Below, one piece after another: positions 9,199 to 18,281 of a stretch of 64,000 bases of DNA (position 1 is its first letter; each line of letters begins with the position of its first letter). The position numbers and the translations under genes are program-made. Source of the stretch: Sandaracinus amylolyticus (GTDB taxonomy: Bacteria > Myxococcota_A > Polyangia > Polyangiales > Sandaracinaceae); NCBI RefSeq assembly GCF_021631985.1, contig NZ_CP070225.1, positions 4,154,001 through 4,218,000 on the forward strand, written 5' to 3'. The notes beneath the pieces are model-generated. The model did no database searches. It was not told the origin of the DNA and saw nothing but the letters and a program-made list of their open reading frames with translations.

Positions 9199-9468
9199 TC
9201 AGCGCGGGAGCGCGATCTCGACGAGCGCCCACCACAGCAGCGTCGCGCCACCGAGCGCCGCGCCCGCCGCGACCCGGCCGCGCCACACGCTCGGCGCCGC
9301 GCGCTCGGTCGCTCCGCTCGCCACGACTGCGAGCGCGCCGAGGCACTCCACGCAGTGGTTCACGCCCTCGATCTTCGTGCTGCACTCCGCGCACACGCGG
9401 CCGCGGCACTTCACGCAGACGCCGATCGCCTCGCGCGCGGGATGGTTCCGGCAGGCGACGATCTGCAC
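9199..9468 (-). CDS. small B-box-like zinc-finger protein with C-terminal membrane helix
   Basis: A protein of 89 residues. Cys6, His9, Cys18, Cys21, Cys26, Cys29, His38 and Cys42 follow the spacing of a B-box zinc finger (CRNHP, CVKC, CAEC, HCVEC). A single hydrophobic helix near residues 66-86 anchors it in the membrane. In myxobacteria and relatives such B-box proteins often precede membrane-protein operons; their partner is unknown. The start is a GTG with AAGG six bases upstream. It is the first gene on the minus strand before the DUF4129-DUF4350-MoxR-DUF58 genes, 144 nt away, and may be part of that group. Confidence 0.75.
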   Translation of the reverse strand: MQIVACRNHPAREAIGVCVKCRGRVCAECSTKIEGVNHCVECLGALAVVASGATERAAPSVWRGRVAAGAALGGATLLWWALVEIALPR

Positions 9469-9508
9469 TCGAACCTTGTAGGAAACCCCGCGCGAGCGGT
9501 CAATCGCG

Positions 9509-10339
9509 CTACATCCGCGCGGCGCTCGCGACGCACACGCCGGAGCCGGGCGGCGAGTACGCCTGGGCCACGCAGCGTCCCTCCTCGAGCGGACAGCTCG
9601 TCGGGTCGTCCACGCGGCAGACGCGCACGCACGTGCGCGACGGGACGCCGCCGCAGAAGAACCCGGGCCCGCAGTCGCGCGCTTCGAGGCAGGGATCGCC
9701 GACGTCGCCCTCGCCCGCCCAGCGGCACACCGTGCGCGCCGGATCGGTCTCGATGTAGCAGCCCTCGCCGGGCGCGCAGTCGCGCTCGGGCGCGAGCACG
9801 TCGCAGGTACGCAGCGCCCCGCAGCGCCCCCACTGCGTCGGCACGCCCGTCACCAACACCGCGTCGGCGCGACAGTCGACCTCGTCCTGGTCGCCGCACG
9901 CGCCGCGATCGCTCGGACAGCAGATGCGCGCGCACACGCCCTCGCCCGGCGTGGTCGCGCCGAAGCACGCGAGCATCGGCGCGCACTCGTCGTCGCTCAC
10001 GCAGATCTCGCCGTCGCGGCGCTCACCGATGCTCGCCACGCACTGCGCGACGCGATCGACCAGGGCGCACACGCCCGCATCTCCATCGCCGCACGAGCTC
10101 GGCGCGCGCGGATCGCACGCCGACGATCCACACGCGCCCCCACCCGCATCACGCGCGCTCGAGGCGTCGCTGCCGATCGTGCCCGCATCCACGGCGGCCG
10201 CGTCGCTCGGGTTGACGCCGCCCTCGGCGAGGGCGGCGTCCCGGAGCATGCCCGCGTCCGGCTCCTCGCGATGCGTATGCCCGCACGCCGAGAGCGCGAG
10301 CATCAGCAGCGACGGGAGGAATGCGGCGGAGCGACGAAT
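9509..10339 (-). CDS. Cys-rich lipoprotein, probable non-canonical (ATT) start
   Basis: This is a secreted Cys-rich protein of 264 residues if it starts at the first ATG (10303), or 276 residues from an ATT at 10339. The ATG version begins MLALSACG and has only six residues before the lipobox Cys, too few for a signal peptide. In the same frame the codons just upstream read IRRSAAFLPSLLMLALSAC: an RR n-region, a hydrophobic core and the lipobox, with Cys at position 19. GAAAGG lies 8 nt before the ATT. No ATG, GTG or TTG is available before the TGA of the upstream gene, which is in the same frame. The mature part has an Asp-Ala-Gly linker and about 24 cysteines like the neighbour at 10358. 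Function is unknown. Confidence 0.65.
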   Translation of the reverse strand: MRRSAAFLPSLLMLALSACGHTHREEPDAGMLRDAALAEGGVNPSDAAAVDAGTIGSDASSARDAGGGACGSSACDPRAPSSCGDGDAGVCALVDRVAQCVASIGERRDGEICVSDDECAPMLACFGATTPGEGVCARICCPSDRGACGDQDEVDCRADAVLVTGVPTQWGRCGALRTCDVLAPERDCAPGEGCYIETDPARTVCRWAGEGDVGDPCLEARDCGPGFFCGGVPSRTCVRVCRVDDPTSCPLEEGRCVAQAYSPPGSGVCVASAARM

Positions 10340-10357
10340 GCGATCGGCCTTTCGCGA

Positions 10358-11170
10358 TCAGGTGCCGGCCGCGGCCACGCAGACGCCGTGCGTCTCGGGG
10401 AACGTGTCGACGCCACCGCACTGCATGCCGTCCGCGCAGTCACCGGCCTCGCCCATGCGGCAGATCGGCGCGCAGATGCGCGTCCCGCCGGGCGGGGTCA
10501 CACACGCGCTGCCGGCCTGGCAGAGGTTGCCCGGGCCACACTCGCCTCCGGGCGCAACCGGCCCCGCGGCACGACAGTCGGTCGAGCCGTCCATGCTGAG
10601 GAAGACGCAGGCCTCTCCGGCCTCGCACCCGGTCTGCGGAACGACGCCGCAGCCCGACGGCACTTCGCAGATGCCGAGCGGCATCGCGTTGCTGTACTGC
10701 GTGCAGAGCTGGCCCGACCCGGCCGTGCAGTCGCTCGCGCGACCTTCGCAGCAGTAGCGGCGACACACACCGTCGTCGCCGCAGCCGAAGCCGGGAAGGC
10801 ATCCGGTCACTTCCGCCGGATCGCACGCCTCGCCCTCGTCGGCGGTGCCCGCGTCCCCACAGAACGTCGTGGGCTCGCCGCCTTCCTCGATGATCGCGAT
10901 GTAGCAGCCCTGCGTCGCGTTCGGGCAGTTCTGCATGATCACGTCGCACTGGCCGCCGGCGATCGAGCAGACGCGACCGCCGCCCCCACCGCCATCGCCG
11001 CCCGCGTCGTCCCCGCCACCGCCGCCGCCGTCCGTTCCCCCGCCGGTCCCGGAGTCGACGCCCGAGTCCATCAGGCCTGGACGGCCATCGTCGTCGTCGC
11101 CGCACGCGACGAGCGTCACTGCCAGGGCGAGCGCGAGCGCGCCGCGCTGCCACTTCCGTTCAAGCACCAT
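10358..11170 (-). CDS. Cys-rich lipoprotein with Gly/Asp linker
   Basis: A protein of 270 residues. The signal peptide ends VTLVAC, followed by acidic residues (GDDDDG), then a Gly-rich linker that tethers the folded part away from the membrane. The body has about 28 cysteines in short modules such as GCLPGFGCGDDGVCRRYCC. It is related in layout to the next gene downstream and is probably an ancient duplicate. The ATG at 11170 was chosen because GGAGG lies six bases upstream; 31 codons of open frame before it are not supported. Function unknown; proteins of this style are abundant outer-surface lipoproteins in myxobacteria. Confidence 0.8.
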   Translation of the reverse strand: MVLERKWQRGALALALAVTLVACGDDDDGRPGLMDSGVDSGTGGGTDGGGGGGDDAGGDGGGGGGRVCSIAGGQCDVIMQNCPNATQGCYIAIIEEGGEPTTFCGDAGTADEGEACDPAEVTGCLPGFGCGDDGVCRRYCCEGRASDCTAGSGQLCTQYSNAMPLGICEVPSGCGVVPQTGCEAGEACVFLSMDGSTDCRAAGPVAPGGECGPGNLCQAGSACVTPPGGTRICAPICRMGEAGDCADGMQCGGVDTFPETHGVCVAAAGT

Positions 11171-11204
11171 CCGAGCCTCCGAGCAGAAAGTCGTCGTCAT
11201 CGAA

Positions 11205-11233
11205 ATCGGACTCGAACGTATCGCGGCTGTCAA
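11205..11233 (-). promoter_or_regulatory. sigma70-type promoter for the Cys-rich lipoprotein pair
   Basis: On the minus strand a perfect TTGACA (11233-11228) is followed by a 17-bp spacer and TCCGAT (11210-11205). The resulting leader of about 28 nt contains the GGAGG ribosome-binding site of the gene starting at 11170. The -10 match is modest (3 of 6). Confidence 0.5.
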
Positions 11234-11364
11234 CGATGCGGCGAGCGCAAGAGCACGCCTCACGCCAACGCGGAATTCTCGGGATCCCTGGGGCGCCGAC
11301 TCTGACTTCGGTGTCGCGATCCGCTCGACGTCAGCGACAGGTCTGCACGCAGGCCCAGAACGCG

Positions 11365-11393
11365 AAACGCCCGCTCCCTCGCGAGAGCGGGCG
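11365..11393 (-). terminator. rho-independent terminator-like hairpin after pyrG
   Basis: Read on the minus strand, CGCCCGCTC and GAGCGGGCG form a perfect 9-bp stem around TCGCGAGG, followed by TTTCGCGTTCT. It lies about 70 nt after the pyrG stop codon and is the best hairpin-plus-T-run in the window. Confidence 0.6.
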
Positions 11394-11460
11394 CTACCCG
11401 TGGCGAAGCAACCGGGTGGGGACCCACGCGCAGCTCGAGGGGTCCCCCGGGTAGCTCGGC

Positions 11461-13584
<2,124 letters not shown>

Positions 13585-14187
13585 ATGTCCTTCAGCACCG
13601 TGAGCGTCGTTGGCTCGGGCCCAGTCGGTTGCCGCATCGCGCTCGCGTGCGCCGTCGAAGGCATGCCGGTTCGTCTGCTGCGCGCGTCGCGCGGCGATCT
13701 CGCGGCGATCCGCACGCGCGTCACGCGCCGTCTCGGGATCGCGGTCGAGCGCGGCGAGATCACGATCGCGCAGCGCACGCGCATCGAGTCGCACGTCGAG
13801 GTCACGCACGATCTCGCGCGCGTCGCCGACGTGGATCTCGTGATCGACGCGACGCCCTCCGATCCGCGCACGCGTCGCGCGCTGCTCGCGACGCTCGAGG
13901 CGCGCATGAGCGGCGGCGCGGTGCTCGCGACGGCATCACCGGCCGAGCGGCTCGTGGAGATCGCGGAGGTGCTTCGCCGTCCCGATCAGCTCGTCGCGAT
14001 CCAGTTCCGCGGCGAGGTGCACGATCTCGGGATCGAGCTCTCGGTGCTGCCCGAGACCGCGCCCGGTGTCGTCGCCGCAGCACGCGCGTTCTGCGCGCTG
14101 CTCCGTCACACGCCGCTCGAGCAGCAGAGCCAGGCGCCGCGCGTCGGCTATCGCGAGTGGCTCTCGCAGCCCGTCGCCGCGGAGTGA
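13585..14187 (+). CDS. stand-alone NAD-binding domain like 3-hydroxyacyl-CoA dehydrogenase
   Basis: A protein of 200 residues. The N-terminus VSVVGSGPVGCRIALACA is a Rossmann GxGxxG fingerprint like that of 3HCDH_N. A beta-strand region VDLVIDATPSD follows, equivalent to the ADLVIEAVPE segment of these enzymes, and then GAVLATASPA in place of the usual IFASNTS. The catalytic His and the C-terminal dimerisation domain of the dehydrogenase are not evident, so the protein is shorter than an active enzyme (about 280 residues). A regulatory or substrate-binding role, or a diverged enzyme, is possible. The start has GAAAGA upstream. Confidence 0.6.
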   Translation: MSFSTVSVVGSGPVGCRIALACAVEGMPVRLLRASRGDLAAIRTRVTRRLGIAVERGEITIAQRTRIESHVEVTHDLARVADVDLVIDATPSDPRTRRALLATLEARMSGGAVLATASPAERLVEIAEVLRRPDQLVAIQFRGEVHDLGIELSVLPETAPGVVAAARAFCALLRHTPLEQQSQAPRVGYREWLSQPVAAE

Positions 14188-14263
14188 GCCGGAACGTCCT
14201 CTCGCACGTCTTGACGCTCGTGCTCGCGGCGTAGTCCGCTGAGCGAACGAGGGGACGACGCGC

Positions 14264-15148
14264 ATGAGGACGACGGTGCTGGCGATCGCGGCGATCGCGA
14301 TGCTCGCGATCACACCGCGCGAGGCGACCGCGCAGTACGGCGGCATGGTCCCGCGTCACTGCGGGATGAGCGCGGGCTACGAGACCTACGGGCCGCTGGC
14401 GGTCGGCTCGATCGTCACGCTCGGGATGCACACGCCGTGGGCCGGCGACGCGAACTGGACGCCCGAGATGAACGGCTTCGTCGGTCGCACCGCGCGCGTC
14501 ACGCAGCTCGCGGGGGTCGACACCGCGGGCTGTCCCGGCGTGCGCGTCGATGCGGACGGCGGGCAGTACTTCTGGCGCATCCGCGACGCGCAGATCGCGG
14601 GCGGGCTCCCGATGGAGATCCCACGCGTCTGCGACATGAGCGCGGCGCAGTACGGGCCGATCGGCCCGGGGACGATGGTGCTGCTCGGCTTGCACGCGCC
14701 CTGGCGCGGAGATGCGAACTGGGCGGCGGAGATGAACGCGTGGGTCGGTCGGATGGCGCGCGTCACGTCGCTCGAGGGCATCGACGGAGTGGGCTGTCCG
14801 GTGGTCCGCGTCGACGTCGACGGGGGCCAGTACTACTGGCGCGTGCGCGACATGCAGCTCGCGGGGACGAGCATGCCGATGGGCCTCGGCGCCGCGCTGC
14901 CGCGCTGGTGCGGGATGACGGACGCGACGACGTCGTACGGGCCGATCGTGCCCGGCGCGGTGATCGTGCTCGGTCGTCACTCGCCGTGGAACGGCGACAC
15001 CAACTGGGCGGCCGAGATGGAGCGCTTCGTCGGCGTGCGGGCGCGGGTCACGCAGCTCTCGGGCATCGACACGATGGGCTGCCCCGGCGTGCGCGTGGAC
15101 GTCGACGGCGGCCAGTTCTTCTGGCGCATCCGCGACGTCGGGTTCTGA
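14264..15148 (+). CDS. secreted protein with three tandem copies of an SH3-like domain
   Basis: A protein of 294 residues with an N-terminal signal peptide ending at about ATAQ. The mature part is three units of about 85-90 residues (starting near residues 33, 122 and 210). Each has the pattern CGM/CDM, YGPxxxG, V-LG-H-PW-GD-NW, EM, F/WVG, ARVTxLxGID, GCPxVRVDxDGGQYFWRIRD. The order of small beta-strand motifs and the closing VRVDVDGGQ-Y-WR resemble MIB/HERC2 or other SH3-like barrels. This is pattern resemblance, not a confirmed match. Each unit holds two cysteines, which may form a disulfide after export. A GAGGGG site precedes the ATG. It is convergent with the phosphoesterase gene across two hairpin repeats. 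Confidence 0.7.
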   Translation: MRTTVLAIAAIAMLAITPREATAQYGGMVPRHCGMSAGYETYGPLAVGSIVTLGMHTPWAGDANWTPEMNGFVGRTARVTQLAGVDTAGCPGVRVDADGGQYFWRIRDAQIAGGLPMEIPRVCDMSAAQYGPIGPGTMVLLGLHAPWRGDANWAAEMNAWVGRMARVTSLEGIDGVGCPVVRVDVDGGQYYWRVRDMQLAGTSMPMGLGAALPRWCGMTDATTSYGPIVPGAVIVLGRHSPWNGDTNWAAEMERFVGVRARVTQLSGIDTMGCPGVRVDVDGGQFFWRIRDVGF

Positions 15149-15150
15149 GT

Positions 15151-15231
15151 CCCTGCCGGAGTGCTCGTCCCGCAGGTCCCGGACGGGAACGCGCGAAGCG
15201 CGCGGACGGTAGGGACCGGCGGGCGAGCCGA
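15151..15231. repeat. dispersed intergenic hairpin repeat, copy 2
   Basis: This is the longest copy of the family also found at 2338-2392 and 15240-15309. Between its arms it carries an extra GCGCGAAGCGCGC insert, itself a small hairpin. It begins 3 nt after the stop of the gene ending at 15148. Confidence 0.65.
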
Positions 15232-15239
15232 GTTTTGTC

Positions 15240-15309
15240 CCTGCCGGAGTGCTCGTCCCACAGGTCCCGGACGGGAGTGCGCCGACGGAGGGACCGGCGG
15301 GCGAGCCGA
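15240..15309. repeat. dispersed intergenic hairpin repeat, copy 3 (tandem with copy 2)
   Basis: It repeats the preceding element directly: both copies open with GTCCCTGCCGGAGTGCTCG and close with GGCGGGCGAGCCGA. The middle part differs. Two tandem copies between convergent genes make the 168-bp gap almost entirely repeat. Confidence 0.65.
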
Positions 15310-15316
15310 TTCTTCG

Positions 15317-16432
15317 CTACCGCTCGCGATCTTCGAACGTCGGGAGCTCGCGCGCGGGGCCGTCGAGCGTCGCGAGATCGTCGAGCCCCTCGGGCGGAGG
15401 CGGCGGCGACGCGAGCTCGTCGAGCTCCGAGGGCGGCGGAGGCGGTGCCGAGAGCCCGCGGCCCTGCTTCTTCAGCTCGGCGAGGTACTTGCGCGCTTCG
15501 CGGATCTCGCGCTGCAGCTCGCGCTTGAACACGTAGTCCTGGCGCTTCTGCGTGAGCTCGGGCGAGGGCTTGCGACCCGCGAGCGCGACCTGCTCGTCGT
15601 GGTGCTCGTCGAAGTCGTGCACGTCCGCGCCGAGCTCGAAGATCGCGAGCTCGCGCCGACCCCGCTCGCCGATGCGCAGCGGCATCACCGCCGCGCCGAT
15701 CCCCGCGCCCACGTAGACCGCGCCGAGGGGCGCGCCCGCGCGCTTGCCGTAGAGGCCGTGCACGTACTTGTGCCCGACGATGCGCCCGAGCGCGAGCTCG
15801 TGCAGGCGCGCGAGCGTGACCTGCCCCGCGTGCGTGTGGCCGGCGAGCACGAGCGGCACGCCGCGATGCCACAGCGCGTCCGCTTCCTCCGCGATGTGCG
15901 AGAGACCGAGCGAGGGGAGATCGCGGCGCAGGCCCTTGAGCGCCTTCTCGCGATCACAGTGGCCGGTGTACGAGTCGTCGAGCCCCACGACCTGGATGCG
16001 CTGGTGATCGAGGGTGATGACCGTGTGCTGGTTGCGCAGCACCTCGACGTCCGCCTTCTTCAGCGCACGCGCGACCTCGGGAGCGCCCGACCAGTAGTCG
16101 TGGTTGCCGAGCACCGCGATCGTCGGCGCCTGGATCCCGCTCAGCGTCTCGACGAGCTGATCCAGATAGAGCTGGCTGTGGCAGACGAAGTCGCCGGTGA
16201 TCACGACGAGGTCGGGCTTCTCCTCGTTGGTGAGCTCCACCGCGCGACGCTGCACCGCCATCGGAGTCACGCGACCGAAGTGCAGGTCGGTCAGGTGCGC
16301 CACGCGCATGTGCGCGAGCTGCTCCGCGTGCTTGGCCGTGCCCTGGAAGCGACGCACCTCGATGCGCGGCTTGCGCGTCGCCGCCTGCTTGCGCTGGTCT
16401 TCCAGCGAGTCGTTCGTCGTTCGGGGGCTCAT
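15317..16432 (-). CDS. calcineurin-like metallophosphoesterase
   Basis: A protein of 371 residues. The di-metal site motifs are all present: D49-x-H51 in LTDLHFGR, GDFVCH with D81, GNHD at 109-112, and GHTHAGQ at 198-204. The YkuE/LpxH-like arrangement suggests a phosphodiesterase or lipid phosphohydrolase. No membrane anchor is present. A C-terminal tail (about 310-371) is coiled-coil then proline-rich (PPPPPSELDEL). The start MSPRTTND at 16432 was chosen; the frame continues open for 734 codons upstream through the opposing gene and is spurious. It is divergent from the PPP-type phosphatase at 16541. Confidence 0.85.
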   Translation of the reverse strand: MSPRTTNDSLEDQRKQAATRKPRIEVRRFQGTAKHAEQLAHMRVAHLTDLHFGRVTPMAVQRRAVELTNEEKPDLVVITGDFVCHSQLYLDQLVETLSGIQAPTIAVLGNHDYWSGAPEVARALKKADVEVLRNQHTVITLDHQRIQVVGLDDSYTGHCDREKALKGLRRDLPSLGLSHIAEEADALWHRGVPLVLAGHTHAGQVTLARLHELALGRIVGHKYVHGLYGKRAGAPLGAVYVGAGIGAAVMPLRIGERGRRELAIFELGADVHDFDEHHDEQVALAGRKPSPELTQKRQDYVFKRELQREIREARKYLAELKKQGRGLSAPPPPPSELDELASPPPPPEGLDDLATLDGPARELPTFEDRER

Positions 16433-16493
16433 GGGCCGGCGGGCCTGCCATCCCCGCTCCGAGTCGATGCGGACCGCATTCGCAACAGGAGCG

Positions 16494-16522
16494 ATTGTAG
16501 GGACCGAATCGCGTTCCGTCGA
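16494..16522 (-). promoter_or_regulatory. promoter TCGACG-N17-TACAAT for the metallophosphoesterase
   Basis: TACAAT (minus strand, 16499-16494) matches five of six -10 positions. TCGACG 17 bp upstream matches four of six -35 positions. It lies about 60 nt before the start at 16432 and back-to-back with the -10-like TATGAT of the divergent gene. Confidence 0.5.
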
Positions 16523-16527
16523 TCCGG

Positions 16528-16533
16528 TATGAT
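16528..16533 (+). promoter_or_regulatory. -10 hexamer TATGAT placed for leaderless transcript
   Basis: TATGAT matches five of six -10 positions and ends exactly 7 nt before the ATG at 16541, so transcription would begin at or next to the start codon. It overlaps the alternative ATG at 16529, which argues against that start. No Shine-Dalgarno sequence is present. Confidence 0.5.
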
Positions 16534-16540
16534 CGCACCC

Positions 16541-18250
16541 ATGCTGACCTTCAGCCGCGATCCGCAGGTCGCCGAGAAGCAGATGCAGGCGATCATCTTC
16601 TCGCTCACGACGTTCGGGCACATCGACGGAGACTTCGACGACCGCGAGCGCGCGTTCGTGAAGGAGTTCATCGGCAAGCTCGTCACCCATCGTGTAGCGA
16701 CCGGCATGCCCGAGGCGACGCCCGAGGTGAAACGCGACGTGGCGGAGCGCTTCACCAAGCACTTCCACGAGACGTTCGAGAACATCGAGCGGTGGGTCGC
16801 GGAGGTGATGAGCGAGCCGATCAGCAAGGACGACTCGCGCGACGAGGTCGTGCACGCGAAGCTGAAGCTGCGCTGCTTCGAGCTCTTCAAGAGCTTCGAT
16901 CGCGCGAGCCAGGAAGCGGTGCTCGAGACGGTCGACGAGTTCATCCTCGCCGACGGCCACTCGCATCCTGCCGAGACGAAGTTCCGCAGCGAGCTCGCGG
17001 CGCTGCTCGGCGCGAACGACGAGGTGCCGATCGAGGTCGTCGACGACGCGAGCGGCGTGCCCGTGCGCCTCTCCGAGCCGATCGATCTGCGCCTGCGCGT
17101 CGATCGTGGGGACAAGGCGGATCACCCGTTCTTCAAGCAGTTCGAGCACCACTACTCGAGCCAGCCCGAGCGCATCCAGAAGCAGGTGCAGGCCGACCTC
17201 GCGCTGGTCGATCGGATGATCGACGTGCTCGCGGAGCAGCGCAGCAAGGGCGCGGGCAAGCTCGAGGGCAAGAAGACGGTGCAGGAGCTCGAGGGCGGCG
17301 ACGCGTTCCTCGACGGGCACGTCTACGTGATGCCGATGAAGCCGGGACGACGCTACGAGCTCGTCGTGCTCGGCGATCTGCACGGCTGCTACTCGTGCCT
17401 CAAGGCCGCGATCATGCAGACGCGCTTCTTCGAGAAGGTCGAGGCGTTCCGGCGCGATCCCGACAACGCGCCCGAGCCCAAGCTCGTCCTGCTCGGCGAC
17501 TACATCGATCGCGGCATCTTCAGCCTCAACGGCGTGCTGCGCACGGTGATGCAGCTCTTCGTGACCGCGCCCGATCACGTCTGCGTGCTGCGCGGCAACC
17601 ACGAGTACTACGTCGAGTACAAGGGACAGATCTACGGAGGCGTGAAGCCCGCCGAGGCGATCAACACGCTGAAGCCGTACCTGCCGCTCGACGTCTTCCG
17701 TCGCTACATGGCGCTCTTCGAGGCGATGCCGAACGTGCTGCTCGCGGGCAGCACCATGTTCGTGCACGCGGGCATCCCGCGCGATCGGCTGATCAAGGAG
17801 CGCTGGAAGGACCTCTCGTCGCTCAACGATCAGGACATGCGCTTCCAGATGATGTGGAGCGATCCCGCGCACGCCGACGTGATCCCCGCGGCGCTGCAGG
17901 AGCAGACCGCGCGCTTCCCGTTCGGGAGGCTGCAGCTGCAGGCGTTCCTCTCGCGCATCGGGTGCAACGCGCTGGTGCGCGGCCACGAGAAGGTCGAGGC
18001 GGGGTACGAGCGGGTCTACGACGATCCGAACGGCACGTTGATCACGCTCTTCTCCGCGGGCGGCGCGGAGAACCAGGATCTGCCGGAGAGCTCGAGCTAT
18101 CGCAGCGTCACGCCCAAGGCGATGTTGGTGACGCACCAGGACGGGACGACGGAGATGGCGCCTTTCGACCTCGACTGGCGTTCCTACAACGACCCTGCGC
18201 ACAACGCGTTCTTCAAGAACCCCATGGAGATCGAGCATCGCGTCGAGTGA
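16541..18250 (+). CDS. PPP-family serine/threonine phosphatase with TerB-like N-terminus
   Basis: A protein of 569 residues. The C-terminal half has the PPP signature motifs in order: GDLHGCY (near 278), GDYIDRG (near 320), LRGNHEY (near 350), FVHAGIP and VRGHEKVE. The first 160 residues contain FGHIDGDFDDRERAFVKEFI and DEFILADGHSHPAE, which look like the two acidic helix pairs of TerB-type domains. Such a fusion suggests a signalling phosphatase whose activity is tuned by metal or by a membrane stress system. The usual length of a bacterial PPP catalytic unit is about 220-300 residues, so the extra half is notable. Confidence 0.85.
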   Translation: MLTFSRDPQVAEKQMQAIIFSLTTFGHIDGDFDDRERAFVKEFIGKLVTHRVATGMPEATPEVKRDVAERFTKHFHETFENIERWVAEVMSEPISKDDSRDEVVHAKLKLRCFELFKSFDRASQEAVLETVDEFILADGHSHPAETKFRSELAALLGANDEVPIEVVDDASGVPVRLSEPIDLRLRVDRGDKADHPFFKQFEHHYSSQPERIQKQVQADLALVDRMIDVLAEQRSKGAGKLEGKKTVQELEGGDAFLDGHVYVMPMKPGRRYELVVLGDLHGCYSCLKAAIMQTRFFEKVEAFRRDPDNAPEPKLVLLGDYIDRGIFSLNGVLRTVMQLFVTAPDHVCVLRGNHEYYVEYKGQIYGGVKPAEAINTLKPYLPLDVFRRYMALFEAMPNVLLAGSTMFVHAGIPRDRLIKERWKDLSSLNDQDMRFQMMWSDPAHADVIPAALQEQTARFPFGRLQLQAFLSRIGCNALVRGHEKVEAGYERVYDDPNGTLITLFSAGGAENQDLPESSSYRSVTPKAMLVTHQDGTTEMAPFDLDWRSYNDPAHNAFFKNPMEIEHRVE

Positions 18251-18281
18251 TCGAGACGCGCGCGCCGCTCGGGCAGTCGCG

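Noticed and set aside
6541-10215. Plus-strand open frame of 1224 codons across the MoxR operon
   Set aside because: It is antisense to genes with clear families. The translation is Arg/Ala-rich without any domain, as expected for shadow frames in DNA with high GC at third positions.
10303-11170. A single fused Cys-rich lipoprotein interrupted by a nonsense mutation
   Set aside because: The two frames coincide, but the second part has its own ribosome-binding site, signal peptide and lipobox, so two genes are more likely.
15161-16528. N-terminal extension of the PPP phosphatase frame to 15161
   Set aside because: The extension is antisense to the metallophosphoesterase and starts inside the hairpin repeats; homology and the -10 position place the start at 16541.
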